Origin: Stigmatella erecta
GTDB lineage: Bacteria > Myxococcota > Myxococcia > Myxococcales > Myxococcaceae
Reading direction: 5' to 3'
Length of the DNA: 64,000 bases
Assembly: GCF_900111745.1 (NCBI RefSeq)
Contig: NZ_FOIJ01000025.1
Coordinates: forward strand, 1 to 64,000
Shown piece by piece: positions 1-8,691 of the stretch. Position 1 is the first letter of the stretch. Each line of letters begins with the position of its first letter. The position numbers were made by a program, and so were the translations under genes. The notes beneath the pieces were generated by a model. That model was not told where the DNA came from and searched no databases. It worked only from the letters and a program-made list of their open reading frames with translations.

Positions 1-129
1 CGCTCTCACTCGTGGATGAACCGCTTCCGCAGGCTGCTGGTGCGCTGGGAGAAGCGCGAGGACACCTTTCTGGCCATGGTGCATCTGGCCCTGGGGCTCA
101 TCACTTGGTTCCACTTCCTACTGAGATAG
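1..129 (+). mobile_element. IS5-family transposase, C-terminal fragment
   Basis: The first 42 codons are open from the window edge to a TAG stop at 127-129. The peptide contains the pattern SWMNRFRRLLVRWEKR followed by a hydrophobic LALGLITW segment. This is the typical C-terminus of IS5-family (IS4-like DDE) transposases, where a Tyr-free RRLxxRWEK helix carries part of the catalytic core. The start and the catalytic aspartates lie outside the window, so it cannot be told whether the element is intact. No downstream terminal inverted repeat could be confirmed because the left end is not present. The next gene is convergent and ends at 188. Confidence 0.75.
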
Positions 130-187
130 TCTCTAAGCAGGTCGCGCCGTGACAAGCCAATGGCCAGATTCCCCAGTCTCCCAGGAG

Positions 188-808
188 TCAGTGGATGGCC
201 GCGCGCAGGCCCACGGCGGCCACCACCTGGGCCTCGCCCGCCAGGAGTGCTTCGAGCCGTTCCTTGACGGCGGCCTCGTCTCCCGAGGCTGTCACGGCCA
301 GGCGGTAGAAGAGGGACTGGTGCCCGTCCTCGGACTGCGCCAGCTCCCCGTAGAAGCGGCGCAAGGCGGGGTCCTCCAGGCCTTCTGCGAGCAGGGACAG
401 GCGCTCGCAGGAGCGGGCCTCGATGATGGCGGCCACCAGGAGCCGGTCCACGCGGCGCTCCGGAGAGGGGGTGCGGATGAGCTTCTGGAGCCCCTGGGCA
501 TAGGGGTCTCCGCCATCGCGGTTGAGGGTGAGCCCCCGGGCGGCCATCAGGTCGAGCACCCGGGCCAGGTGGGCGCTCTCCTCGCGCGCCAGGCGGGCCA
601 TCTGCGCGGGCAGGCCCGGTAGGTCCGGGTAGGCCTGGAGCAGCGACAGGGCGTTGGCGGCGGCCTTCTTCTCGCAGTGGGCATGGTCGACGAGCACCTC
701 ATTGAAGTGCTCGAGCGCCAGCGGCAGCCAGCGCGGGTCCGTGGGCGAGTGCAGGAAGACAGGGCCCTCTCCGGAGAGGGGTCGGCGGGTGGGGGTCGGG
801 CGGGACAT
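188..808 (-). CDS. miaE: tRNA 2-methylthio-N6-isopentenyl adenosine-37 hydroxylase (MiaE)
   Basis: The 206-residue protein matches the MiaE family along its length. These are non-haem di-iron monooxygenases that hydroxylate the isopentenyl group of ms2i6A37 in tRNAs reading UNN codons. The ferritin-like four-helix pattern is visible: HCEKKAAANA near residue 42, an REESAHLARVL helix, then EARSCERL, and SEDGHQSLF near the C-terminus. Together these supply the carboxylate and histidine iron ligands. It starts 3 bases after the stop of the GNAT gene, so it is very likely the last gene of that minus-strand operon. A link between the two functions is not obvious. Confidence 0.88.
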   Translation of the reverse strand: MSRPTPTRRPLSGEGPVFLHSPTDPRWLPLALEHFNEVLVDHAHCEKKAAANALSLLQAYPDLPGLPAQMARLAREESAHLARVLDLMAARGLTLNRDGGDPYAQGLQKLIRTPSPERRVDRLLVAAIIEARSCERLSLLAEGLEDPALRRFYGELAQSEDGHQSLFYRLAVTASGDEAAVKERLEALLAGEAQVVAAVGLRAAIH

Positions 809-811
809 GGA

Positions 812-1657
812 CTATTCCAGGAGGACGATGCGCTGGACGCGGCCGGACAGGTAGCCGACCTTGCGCGCGATGCGGGCCAGGCTCTCGTGCTTGTCGTCCA
901 GGCGCAGGATGAGCCGGGGCAGCGAGGACAGCAGGTGGCGGGAGATCTGCCCCAGGCACAGGGTGGCGTGGCCCTTGTTGCGCTCGTGGGGCACCGTGTA
1001 CAGCCCCTCCAGCTCCGCGCCGTGCTGGGAGCGGCTGCCAATGTCCACCTTGAAGACCAGGGTGCCCTGTTCCTCCAGCACATAGGTGCGCCGGCCCCGG
1101 ATCCGCTGGGTGACGCGCGCCTCGTAGCCGCTCGGGTCCTCGGCGAGCGGATCCCGCTCCAGGGTCTCCCGCACGGCGCCGAGCGCCAGCGGCATCAGCC
1201 GGGGGAGGTCCTCCTCCCGGGCCAGCCGCAGGGTGGGGTTGGTGAAGGGCCCCAGGTCGTCGGCGGAGACGCTGAAGAGGCGCTGGGTGCGCGTCAGCCG
1301 CATCTTGCCCGAGCCGCCCAGGTGCTTCACCAGCTCGTCCACCGAGGACTTCTCGCCCAGCGAGGCCTGGAGCCGCACCTGGGAGGGGAGCGCCTTGGCG
1401 ATGTCACAGATGAAGGTGCACTCGTTCGCCGAGGGCACCACCAGCCCGCCCTCGCCGCCCACGAAGAGCGCGGCGGTGAGGGTCTTGCTGGCGTCGAAGC
1501 GGCCGTAGAAGGCGAAGGGGGCCCGCCCCGCCCGGGGAACGATGCCGAACTCCTCGAAGAGACCCAGCAGGTAGACGTTGTGCGGCGGGTCCTTCACCAG
1601 GAGCGAGCGCAGGGCGTCCGTGTGCTGGGGGCCGAGCTGTTCAATCGAGAGGGACAT
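812..1657 (-). CDS. GNAT-family N-acetyltransferase with DUF4081-like N-terminal domain
   Basis: The 281-residue protein has two halves. The N-terminal ~130 residues (PPHNVYLLGLFEEFG onward) look like the DUF4081 domain found before some acetyltransferases. The C-terminal half has GNAT features: LYTVPHERNKGHATLCL around residues 220-236 is a beta4-alpha3 acetyl-CoA pyrophosphate-binding motif, in a slightly unusual R-N-K-G-H-A form. The substrate cannot be predicted. It lies 53 bases downstream of the TonB-like gene and 3 bases upstream of miaE on the same strand. No clear Shine-Dalgarno sequence precedes the ATG. Confidence 0.75.
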   Translation of the reverse strand: MSLSIEQLGPQHTDALRSLLVKDPPHNVYLLGLFEEFGIVPRAGRAPFAFYGRFDASKTLTAALFVGGEGGLVVPSANECTFICDIAKALPSQVRLQASLGEKSSVDELVKHLGGSGKMRLTRTQRLFSVSADDLGPFTNPTLRLAREEDLPRLMPLALGAVRETLERDPLAEDPSGYEARVTQRIRGRRTYVLEEQGTLVFKVDIGSRSQHGAELEGLYTVPHERNKGHATLCLGQISRHLLSSLPRLILRLDDKHESLARIARKVGYLSGRVQRIVLLE

Positions 1658-1710
1658 GGAGAGGGTGTCGGCCTCCGCCGGCCTGGACCCACCTTATGGG
1701 AAAGGGGCCC

Positions 1711-2298
1711 TCAACGGCCAGCCTCCGGCGCGGGCTCGAAGCGGAACGGGTAGGCCACGGTCACCTGGCCCCCCCTCCGAGGGGGGGGAAATTGGACGTC
1801 CAGCAGCGAATCCACGAAGCAGGCCAGGAGCATGGGGTCCTGCAGGGTGGTCTCCACCACCTCGCCGCCCTGGAAGCGGCCCACCGGCCCATCCCCCGCC
1901 AGGGTGAACTTCAGCGTCACCGACTGGGGGCCGCGGTAGCGCCCCAGGGTGTCCTCGAAGCACTGGCGCATCAGGGGCACCACCTGCTGGATGGCGCCGC
2001 GAAGCGCCTCCCGGTCCACGGGCCCTTCCGAGGCCAGGATCTGGGGCTCGGCCTCCGGAAGGGTGAAGGGGAGGGCCTGGGGCAAGGGGACCTGCCGGGG
2101 GGAGGGCTCCGGGGGAGGGGGCCGGTCCGGCGATGCGCGCGGGGGAGGGCGGGCCGAGGGGGGCGCCGCTGGAGCGGGCGAGGGGGCGCTGGAGAGGGGA
2201 GGCGGGGAGGCGGGCCGCGTGAGCCAGAGCCCCACGGCACACAGGGCCACGAAGGGGAGGACGACCGTGAGAAAGAGACGGCCCGGCATGGCCCCCAC
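1711..2298 (-). CDS. Membrane-anchored protein with AgmX/PglI-type TonB-like C-terminal domain
   Basis: The 195-residue protein starts with one hydrophobic anchor (residues ~6-27), then a long Pro/Ala/Ser-rich stretch to about residue 75. The folded C-terminus reads LRGAIQQVVPLMRQCFED, then VTLKFTLAGDG, LACFVDSLLDVQFPPP and VTVAYPFRFEP. This is the layout of the TonB-like C-terminal domain that myxobacteria attach to AgmX, PglI and many periplasmic proteins (HxxxIxxCYE-type helix, beta-strand, paired strands). The same module closes the FHA protein encoded at 48820-51018. A second ATG lies at 2289. Function is unknown; a periplasm-facing protein-protein contact role is inferred. Confidence 0.6.
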   Translation of the reverse strand: MGAMPGRLFLTVVLPFVALCAVGLWLTRPASPPPLSSAPSPAPAAPPSARPPPRASPDRPPPPEPSPRQVPLPQALPFTLPEAEPQILASEGPVDREALRGAIQQVVPLMRQCFEDTLGRYRGPQSVTLKFTLAGDGPVGRFQGGEVVETTLQDPMLLACFVDSLLDVQFPPPRRGGQVTVAYPFRFEPAPEAGR

Positions 2299-2356
2299 TA
2301 TGCCACCGGGCCGGTGGGGGGGCCCCGGGTCTTCCCGGCGCCTGCCGGGGGCCTGC

Positions 2357-4018
2357 TTACTCCTCCTTCAGGGACTCGCGCGCCGCGTTGCGCCCGGCGA
2401 TGAAGCCGAACGTCATGGCGGGGCCGAGGGTTCCCCCCGCGCCCCAGTAGGCCTGGCCACTGGGCGAGGCGATGCAATTGCCTGCCCCGTAGAGCCCCGG
2501 GATGGCCGAGCCATCGGTGCGCAGGACCTGGGCATCCGGCCCGATGGCTGGTCCCCCACAGGTGTCCAGCGTCGCAGCACCCAGCAGCGCGGCGTAATAC
2601 GGCCCGGTCCGGGACATGGGGTACAGGGTGCGGTTGCCCGTGGTGCTGCGGGAGGGACCTTGCCAGGCCTGCTCCAGGGCCGTCGCGCCCCGGTGGAAGT
2701 CCAGGTCCACGCCGGTGGCGGCGAAGGTGTTGAAGCGCTGGAGGGTCTCCTCCAGCCGGGAGACGAAGTCTGGCGCCAGCTTCAGGGAGGGGGGAACGGT
2801 GGCGCTCAGGAAGGGCCGCCCCCGGAGCCGCTCCAGGCGCTCCTCGAGGCGCTGGGCCAGCTGCGCGAGCGTCTGGGCCTGAACGACGAGCGGGGACTCC
2901 TGCCCGGGCAGGGGAACGACGCCGCGCCAGGGCCAGAAGGTGGGCTCCTGGGCGACGCCCTCGTCCCAGATCATGAACTGCACCAGGTGGGGGTAGTCCT
3001 TGCCGCTCCAGTGGAAGTGAGTCTGCGCCCGCTCGTGGTAGGGGGCCTTCTCGTTGGCCACGCGCACGCCCTGCTTGTTCACCACGACGGTGCTGTCCCC
3101 ATAGGGGAAGAAGACGTGGGCATCGTTCCGGGCCACCTCGCCGCCCCGGGCCGCCGCGTCCTCCAGGGCCACCTGGTAGAAGAAGCCGTTGGCGAGGTTG
3201 TCCAGCCGGGCCCCCAGCCGCGAGGCGATGTCGATGAAGGCGCCCCGGCTGGTGGGAACGCTGCCGCTGCCAAAGAGGGGGCCTCGCAGGAAGGCGCGGG
3301 CCTTCTGGGAATCATGGGCGAAGCCGCCCGAGGCGAACACCACGGCCTTCCGGGCGCGCACGGCCCGCGAGGTGCCTTCGTGCTCGGCCTCCACGCCCAC
3401 GACTTCGCCCCGGGCATTGGTGAGCACCCCGGTCACCCGGTGCTGCGTGAGCACGGGGACGTCCTTGCCGCGGAGGTGGGCCAGCATGCCGTCCGCCAGG
3501 AAGACGCCGGGCCACTGCATGGACCCAGGGGGCGCGCGGGCGGTCAGCACGCGCCCGTAGGGCGCCAGGTTCTCGGGCAGCTCCGCGTGGTAGTCCGGAT
3601 CCGAGAGGGGCTGGGGCGAGAAGCCGTAGGAGCCGAGGATGACGGGCTGGAGGGCCCCCAGCTGGGTGAGCCGGTCGATGGCGGGCGCCGCGTTGTCATA
3701 GAAGGCCGCGAGCAGCCCGTACTGGAGCGGGGGCAGGCCCAGGAAAGGGGCCTCGGGCGTGTAGAGCGCGGGGTAGGCCGTGCGGGCCATGAGCTGGAGC
3801 GCGCCGTCGCGCGGGTCCGCCAGCCCCTGGGCCCGCATGAGCGAGTTGTTGGGAATCCAGAAGGCGCCACCGGAGCGCCGGGTGGTTCCTCCGGGCGTCT
3901 CCGCCGCCTCCAGCAGGAGGGCGGAGGCGCCCTGGTCCACCACGGCCGCGGCGGCCGACAGCGCGGCCCCGCCCGAGCCCACGATGACCACGTCCGCTTG
4001 AAGATCCCACGTTGGCAT
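2357..4018 (-). CDS. FAD-dependent oxidoreductase, KstD/fumarate-reductase flavoprotein family
   Basis: The N-terminal dinucleotide-binding fold is clear: DVVIVGSGGAALSAAAAV, then LLLEAAETPGGTTRRSGG, in which Glu binds the ribose. The C-terminus has the FAD-contacting GLYGAGNCIASPSGQAYWGAGG stretch, giving a 553-residue protein typical of 3-ketosteroid delta-1-dehydrogenase and related flavoprotein dehydrogenases. The start is set at the ATG at 4018 (protein MPTWDLQ), which has an ACAGGAAC ribosome site; longer upstream in-frame sequence is not protein-like. The substrate is not predictable, but KstD-type steroid or fumarate-like substrates are possible. It is divergent from the histidine kinase gene, with about 80 bases between the starts. 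Confidence 0.72.
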   Translation of the reverse strand: MPTWDLQADVVIVGSGGAALSAAAAVVDQGASALLLEAAETPGGTTRRSGGAFWIPNNSLMRAQGLADPRDGALQLMARTAYPALYTPEAPFLGLPPLQYGLLAAFYDNAAPAIDRLTQLGALQPVILGSYGFSPQPLSDPDYHAELPENLAPYGRVLTARAPPGSMQWPGVFLADGMLAHLRGKDVPVLTQHRVTGVLTNARGEVVGVEAEHEGTSRAVRARKAVVFASGGFAHDSQKARAFLRGPLFGSGSVPTSRGAFIDIASRLGARLDNLANGFFYQVALEDAAARGGEVARNDAHVFFPYGDSTVVVNKQGVRVANEKAPYHERAQTHFHWSGKDYPHLVQFMIWDEGVAQEPTFWPWRGVVPLPGQESPLVVQAQTLAQLAQRLEERLERLRGRPFLSATVPPSLKLAPDFVSRLEETLQRFNTFAATGVDLDFHRGATALEQAWQGPSRSTTGNRTLYPMSRTGPYYAALLGAATLDTCGGPAIGPDAQVLRTDGSAIPGLYGAGNCIASPSGQAYWGAGGTLGPAMTFGFIAGRNAARESLKEE

Positions 4019-4101
4019 GTTCCTGTTTCCCCTGTCCCGGAGCGTCTCTCTGGCCCGTCGGGACATTGTAGAAGCCCAGCGGCCCAGGAGCAGGAGGGGT
4101 G

Positions 4102-5379
4102 ATGTCAGGCGCACCAGGCGACGAGCAGCCAGGCTCCGCAGGCCCGGAGACGACCCGGGAGGAGCTGCTCGAGTTCATCACCCAGCTGGCGACCAACGAG
4201 CCGCACGTCCGCTGCCGGGTGGGGCAGGGCGCGCTGGCGCCCTTGGCGGAAGCGCTCAATGGGCTGGCGGCCCTGCTGGAGGCCCGCAGGTTGGCCTCGG
4301 TGGAGAAGTTCGGCATCGGAGCGCTGGTCGAGCAGTCCCAGAACATGATGATGACCGCCGACACGGAAGAGCGGCTGCGCTTCGTCAACTTCACCATCCC
4401 GGGGCTGACCTACGAGCAGGTGGTGGGCCGCAGCGTCTATGACTTCGTGCTGCCCGCGGACCATGAGCGGGTCCGCGCCGTCATCCGCAAGGTGCTGGCG
4501 ACGGGGGAGTCCGACACGTATGACATCCAGTCCTACGCCGAGACGGGCCCCCAGTGGTACGTGGTGCGGGTGGGGCCCATCCGGGATGGTGACCGCATCG
4601 TGGGCTGCACGATGATCACCACGGATGTCTCCAACCTCAAGCGGGCCCAGCAGAAGCTGGAGCAGTCCAACCGGGAGCTGGAGCAATCCAACCAGGAGCT
4701 GGAAGGCTTCGCCTCCATCGCGTCGCATGACCTGCAAGAGCCGCTGCGGAAGATTCAATCCTTCGGCGAGCGCCTGGAGACCCTGGCGGGAGAGACCCTG
4801 ACGCCCGAGGGCCGGGATTACCTGGCCCGCATGCGCAACGCCGCGTCCCGGATGCGCGGGTTGATCAACGACTTGCTGGCCTTCGCGCGGGTGACGTCCC
4901 AGGCCCAGCCCTTCGTCCGGGTGGACCTGTCGCGGATCGCCAGCGAGGTGCTGGGAGATCTCGAAGTGGCCATCGAGCAATCGGGCGCGGCCGTCACCGT
5001 GGAGCCGCTTCCCACCCTGGAGGCCGATTCCACGCAGATGCGGCAGCTGCTCCAGAACCTGCTGGGCAATGCGCTCAAGTTCCGCCAGGAGGGGACGGCC
5101 CCGCGCATCGCGCTCCGCGGCTCGGTGGATGCGGCCACGGGACAGTGCGAGCTGCGGGTGGAGGACAACGGCATCGGCTTCGACGAGAAGTACCTCGACC
5201 GCATCTTCAACGTGTTCCAGCGCCTGCACGGACAGGGCAAGTACCCGGGCACCGGCATGGGGCTGGCGATCTGCCGCAAGATCGCGGGCCGGCACGGGGG
5301 CTCCCTCACCGCGCGGAGCGCCCCGGGCCAGGGGGCCACGTTCATCGTCACCTTGCCCCTCCAGCACGCCCCCCCGTGA
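4102..5379 (+). CDS. PAS-domain sensor histidine kinase
   Basis: Cytoplasmic kinase of about 425 residues with no membrane span. A short N-terminal helical region is followed by a PAS domain (roughly residues 70-185, with FTIPGLTYEQVVG and FVLPADHERV). A coiled coil of QSNRELEQSNQELE repeats leads into a HisKA domain with the phospho-acceptor His near residue 209 (SHDLQEPLRK). The HATPase domain shows N-box NLLGNALKF, G1 VEDNGIGF and G2 GTGMGLAICRK. The DLQEPLRK box is typical of phytochrome-like kinases. ATG at 4102 follows AGGAGGGG closely; GTG at 4099 is an alternative. No response regulator is adjacent. Confidence 0.85.
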   Translation: MSGAPGDEQPGSAGPETTREELLEFITQLATNEPHVRCRVGQGALAPLAEALNGLAALLEARRLASVEKFGIGALVEQSQNMMMTADTEERLRFVNFTIPGLTYEQVVGRSVYDFVLPADHERVRAVIRKVLATGESDTYDIQSYAETGPQWYVVRVGPIRDGDRIVGCTMITTDVSNLKRAQQKLEQSNRELEQSNQELEGFASIASHDLQEPLRKIQSFGERLETLAGETLTPEGRDYLARMRNAASRMRGLINDLLAFARVTSQAQPFVRVDLSRIASEVLGDLEVAIEQSGAAVTVEPLPTLEADSTQMRQLLQNLLGNALKFRQEGTAPRIALRGSVDAATGQCELRVEDNGIGFDEKYLDRIFNVFQRLHGQGKYPGTGMGLAICRKIAGRHGGSLTARSAPGQGATFIVTLPLQHAPP

Positions 5380-5387
5380 TGGCCGCC

Positions 5388-5422
5388 CCCGGGGGGCGGG
5401 AAGGTTCCTTCCCGCCCCCGGG
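5388..5422. terminator. Strong bidirectional hairpin between convergent genes
   Basis: An approximately 16-bp GC-rich stem with one bulged G folds CCCGGGGGGCGGGAAGG against CCTTCCCGCCCCCGGG. It sits in the 57-base gap between the histidine kinase stop and the 3' end of the facing membrane-protein gene. There is no U-tract, as is usual in GC-rich genomes, so true terminator activity is inferred from position and stability. Confidence 0.6.
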
Positions 5423-5436
5423 AGCCCGGTTCTCCG

Positions 5437-6369
5437 CTACGGATAGACTTCCCGGCGGGGGCCCATGGGGGAGATGACGTTCATGCCCGCGTGGATGCGC
5501 TGGTGCTTGCTCACGCCCAGCGTGGCGCCCAGCACGGACGAGACGAGCCCCAGCAGGAGCACGGCGAAGAGGCCCCAGAAGACGCGGCCCGTGGTGTCGG
5601 CGGCCTTGAGCGCCCCCTGTTGCACCTGCTGCCCCAGCTGGCTCGCCTTGCCCTGGACCTGGGTCCACTGCGCCTCGATGCGGTTGGCGATGTCCTGGGC
5701 GTCCGCCTGGGACAGCGAGGTCTGCTGGGCAATGGAGCTCACCAGGGTCTCCCGGTCCAGCCGGCCCTGGCGAAGGGAGGTGTTGAGCACGTCGCGCGTC
5801 GCCGCCTGGAGCTGGTTGGCGGTGATGGCGGGCTTGCCGTCCTGCTGGAGCTTCCGGTTGATGGGCGCCAGCGCGTCGTTCATGTCGAGCCCGAGGGAGC
5901 CTGCCAGGTCGCCGGCCTCATTGCCTTGCGAGACCGCTCCGGCCACCGCGGCCCCCGTGGCCCCCACCGCGGCCTTGCCCACGTTGAGCACCGTCCCCAT
6001 CAGCGAGGAGATGAGCATCCCCATGACGATGATGCCCGCCAGCGTCGTGAGGCCCCACAACACCGCGCCATGCAGGGCGCCGCCGGCCTTGTCCATGATG
6101 CCCGAGGTGCGGGACGCCACCATGCCTCCCACGAAGAGCGCGATGAGGGGGGCGATCAGGGACCAGATGCCCGTGCCGATGCCCGCCGAGCGCACGCTGC
6201 CCGGATCTCCCGGGTCCACCGAGGACAGGCCCAGGGCCAGCCCCAGCGCATAGAGGAGGATCCAGACGCCCAAGGCGACGAAGGTGCCGCCCAGGATGGC
6301 ACCCCAGCTCAGTTTGAACGGGGCGGTGGGGACCATTTCCACCCGCGACTTCTCCACGATTTCTGCCAT
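5437..6369 (-). CDS. Four-pass membrane protein of unknown function (PhnA-like membrane family)
   Basis: The protein of about 310 residues starts at ATG 6369 (MAEIVEKSR), preceded by a GAGG ribosome site. Hydrophobic segments are visible: WGAILGGTFVALGVWILLYA, SLIAPLIALFVGGMVA and GAVLWGLTTLAGIIVMGMLI near the N-terminus, and FWGLFAVLLLGLVSSVLGA near the C-terminus. Between them lies about 130 residues of soluble helix rich in Gln and Ala (NRIEAQWTQVQGKASQLGQQ). The arrangement resembles small multi-pass proteins annotated as PhnA-like in other bacteria, but no function can be assigned. The 130 bases upstream hold no gene. Confidence 0.65.
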   Translation of the reverse strand: MAEIVEKSRVEMVPTAPFKLSWGAILGGTFVALGVWILLYALGLALGLSSVDPGDPGSVRSAGIGTGIWSLIAPLIALFVGGMVASRTSGIMDKAGGALHGAVLWGLTTLAGIIVMGMLISSLMGTVLNVGKAAVGATGAAVAGAVSQGNEAGDLAGSLGLDMNDALAPINRKLQQDGKPAITANQLQAATRDVLNTSLRQGRLDRETLVSSIAQQTSLSQADAQDIANRIEAQWTQVQGKASQLGQQVQQGALKAADTTGRVFWGLFAVLLLGLVSSVLGATLGVSKHQRIHAGMNVISPMGPRREVYP

Positions 6370-6500
6370 GTCAGCCTCGCGTTTGAAGAAAGACACCCAT
6401 TGCAGGTGAGACACTTCGACTGGAGGCAAAGCTGTTCATCCGGCGAGGATGTGAACATGTATTGGCTACCGCATGGCTCCTCGGATGCATCTGTGAGCGC

Positions 6501-7445
6501 TTACGGCAAGCCGAGGGCCTCGATGATCGTCTGCTCCCGCGTCAGCACGGGCGTGCGGGGCAAGCGCTCGGGGTGGAAGCGGTGCACCAGCTCGCCCAGC
6601 CCCACGGGGCTCCCATCCCCCAGGCCACTCCAGGCCGCGAGCAGACCAAGAACCCGCTCGGCGGCCAGCCCTCGCGTGCGCAGCTCCGCGAGGGCGAAGG
6701 CTCCTTCGCGCTTGGCGAGCCGCTTGCCGTCCTCGCCCAGCACCAGCGGGACATGGAAGAACTCCGGGGCGGTGAGCCCCAGCGCCGCGTAGAGCTGGAG
6801 CTGCCGGGGCGTGGAGCTGAGCAGGTCCTCTCCGCGCAGCACGTGGGTGATGCCGGTGGCCGCATCGTCCACCACCACCGCGAGCTGGTAGCTGGCCACC
6901 CCATCGTTGCGGCGCACCACGAAGTCCCCGATGGCGGTGGCCACATCCTGCATGTACGGCCCCTGCAGTCCGTCCTCGAAGCGCACCTCGCCGGGCTGGG
7001 CCCGGAACCGGTACGCGGGGGGACGGGTCCGGGCACGCCCGGTCTGCTCGGCCGGGCTCAGCCGGGCGCAGGTGCCCGGGTAGCGGGGGCCCTCGTCGCT
7101 CAAGCCGTGGGGCGCGCTGGCCGCCCGGGCGATCTCCGCCCGCGTGCAGAAGCAGGGGTAGACGAGCTCCTCCCGCTCCAGCCGCTCCAGTGCCGCCCGG
7201 TACACGTCATCGCGTGCGCTCTGGAAGAGCGGGGGCTCGTCCCAGTCGAGCCCCAGCCACTCCAGATCTCGCTTCATCTCCTCGACGTACTCGGCGCGGC
7301 ACCGGGCCCGGTCGAGGTCCTCCACGCGCAGCAGGAAGCGGCCCCCGGCCGCCCGGGCCTGGAGCCAGCCCAGGAGGGCGCTGCGGGCGTTGCCCAGGTG
7401 AAGCCGTCCCGTGGGGCTGGGCGCGAACCGGCCTCGGAAGCTCAT
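6501..7445 (-). CDS. gluQ: Glutamyl-Q tRNA(Asp) synthetase
   Basis: The 314-residue protein is a truncated glutamyl-tRNA synthetase paralogue, without the anticodon-binding domain. It has the class I signature RFAPSPTGRLHLGNA (HIGH equivalent HLGN), the zinc-binding region with YPCFCTR and GTC, the HVLRGEDLLSSTPRQ stretch and the KMSKS-like loop KRLAKR. GluQ attaches glutamate to queuosine at position 34 of tRNA-Asp. Its ATG overlaps the stop of the upstream PEGA gene in an ATGA arrangement at 7442-7445, indicating translational coupling in one transcript. Confidence 0.93.
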   Translation of the reverse strand: MSFRGRFAPSPTGRLHLGNARSALLGWLQARAAGGRFLLRVEDLDRARCRAEYVEEMKRDLEWLGLDWDEPPLFQSARDDVYRAALERLEREELVYPCFCTRAEIARAASAPHGLSDEGPRYPGTCARLSPAEQTGRARTRPPAYRFRAQPGEVRFEDGLQGPYMQDVATAIGDFVVRRNDGVASYQLAVVVDDAATGITHVLRGEDLLSSTPRQLQLYAALGLTAPEFFHVPLVLGEDGKRLAKREGAFALAELRTRGLAAERVLGLLAAWSGLGDGSPVGLGELVHRFHPERLPRTPVLTREQTIIEALGLP

Positions 7446-8644
7446 GGCCGGATGAGGGGCTTGCGAGGGGTGAGGGGCGCGCGGCTGGGGGCGGGCGCCG
7501 TGGGGGTTGCTGGGGCGGGGGGCGGCGCTACCTCCGGGTAGGTGACCTGGAGCAGCCGCGTGTCAGGGGCCTCCTGCGCCGCGGGGGCGGTGGGCAGACG
7601 GACGGCCTCTCCGGAGGCGGCGCCCTGCGCGGCGAGGGCACCCGTCAGACTTCTCAGGCGGGGGCCCGCGTCCAGCAGCTCCGCATCCAGCGTGACACGT
7701 GGCAGCCGGCGCGGGGCACGGGTGTCCGGTGCGAGCACGAAGCTGTCGAGCGCGAGCCCCTCTTCCGTGCGCGACACGGTCCCGAAGACGAGCAGGTCCA
7801 CGCCCAGGCTTCGCCCGAGCTCCGCCGCCGCGTCCACCGCCGCGGTGTCCAGGCGGTTGCCCGCGAGCGCCGCGGCCAGCACCGCGCTGGGCCCTTCGCC
7901 CGGAGGGCGGATGGCGACGGCCGCCTCCTGGCCACTGGAGACCTCGACGAGCCCTCCGGCCACCTCTCCCGAAGGCAGCTCCGCACGCCACAGGTGAAGG
8001 CCCGGGGGAACCCCGGCGACGCGAACGGGGGCGCTCTCCAGGCGCTTCCCATCCAGCGTCACCGTGACCCCGGTGGGCGCGGAGGTGAACCGGAGCGAGC
8101 CCCGGGGCTGTTCCCGCAGGGCCGCCTGCACCCGGCCCACGGTGTGCGCGAACAGCGGGGAGGTGGCCGCCAGCGGGAGCGCCCGGCCCGGCGCGAGGGC
8201 CAGGGCGGACGTCACGGCGCGCGTGGCCTCCTCGTCCTTGCCCTGGGCATAGAGGATCGCGGCCCGCAGGGCATGCGCATCCGCCAGCTCCTGTCCGTGG
8301 GGCAGGGAGGCGGCCTGGGTGGTGTAGCCCTCCAGGGCCTGGGCCAGGGCGCTCTCCGCCCCGGCGAAGTCGCGCTGCTGCCTCCGGGCCTCCGCCTCCT
8401 TCACCTGGGCCCGCGCCGGGGCGAGCTGGTCCGGGGGCGGCTCCTCCGGGGGCGGGGTAATGAGGCGGAGCCCGCCGGTGCCCCGGAGCTCGGACATCAG
8501 CCGTTCCGTGAGCCGGGGGCCTCCCCGGGACGTCAGGTCCCCGGAGAGCGCTTGGAGCGGCACCACGGCCACGCGCCGGGCACTCCCCTGAGCGCCCGCG
8601 GTGGCGCCGAGGAGCAGAAGCAGGCAGAGCACGAGCCTCGTCAT
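7442..8644 (-). CDS. Secreted PEGA-domain protein of unknown function
   Basis: The 400-residue protein has a Sec signal (residues 1-18, ending GATAGA) and a leading RRVAVVPLQAL strand. An Ala-rich helical region from about 75 to 170 looks like degenerate TPR (EARRQQRDFAGAESALAQAL). A PEGA module spans ~183-230 (GSLRFTSAPTGVTVTLDGK). The C-terminus is Pro-rich (residues ~360-400). PEGA domains occur in surface and periplasmic proteins. The gene is divergent from the metallophosphoesterase gene and its stop overlaps the gluQ start. The functional reason for pairing with gluQ is unclear. Confidence 0.65.
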   Translation of the reverse strand: MTRLVLCLLLLLGATAGAQGSARRVAVVPLQALSGDLTSRGGPRLTERLMSELRGTGGLRLITPPPEEPPPDQLAPARAQVKEAEARRQQRDFAGAESALAQALEGYTTQAASLPHGQELADAHALRAAILYAQGKDEEATRAVTSALALAPGRALPLAATSPLFAHTVGRVQAALREQPRGSLRFTSAPTGVTVTLDGKRLESAPVRVAGVPPGLHLWRAELPSGEVAGGLVEVSSGQEAAVAIRPPGEGPSAVLAAALAGNRLDTAAVDAAAELGRSLGVDLLVFGTVSRTEEGLALDSFVLAPDTRAPRRLPRVTLDAELLDAGPRLRSLTGALAAQGAASGEAVRLPTAPAAQEAPDTRLLQVTYPEVAPPPAPATPTAPAPSRAPLTPRKPLIRP

Positions 8645-8691
8645 GGTATGCGCACCCTAGCCTGCCACGCGGTCCGCTTCCGAGAATCCCG

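Noticed and set aside
1949-4102. 717-codon open frame on the plus strand opposite the FAD oxidoreductase
   Set aside because: It is a third-position GC shadow: the protein is Gly/Arg/Ala-rich without motifs, whereas the opposite frame has clear FAD-binding motifs. Similar long antisense frames at 25530-27971 and 43312-46647 were dropped for the same reason.
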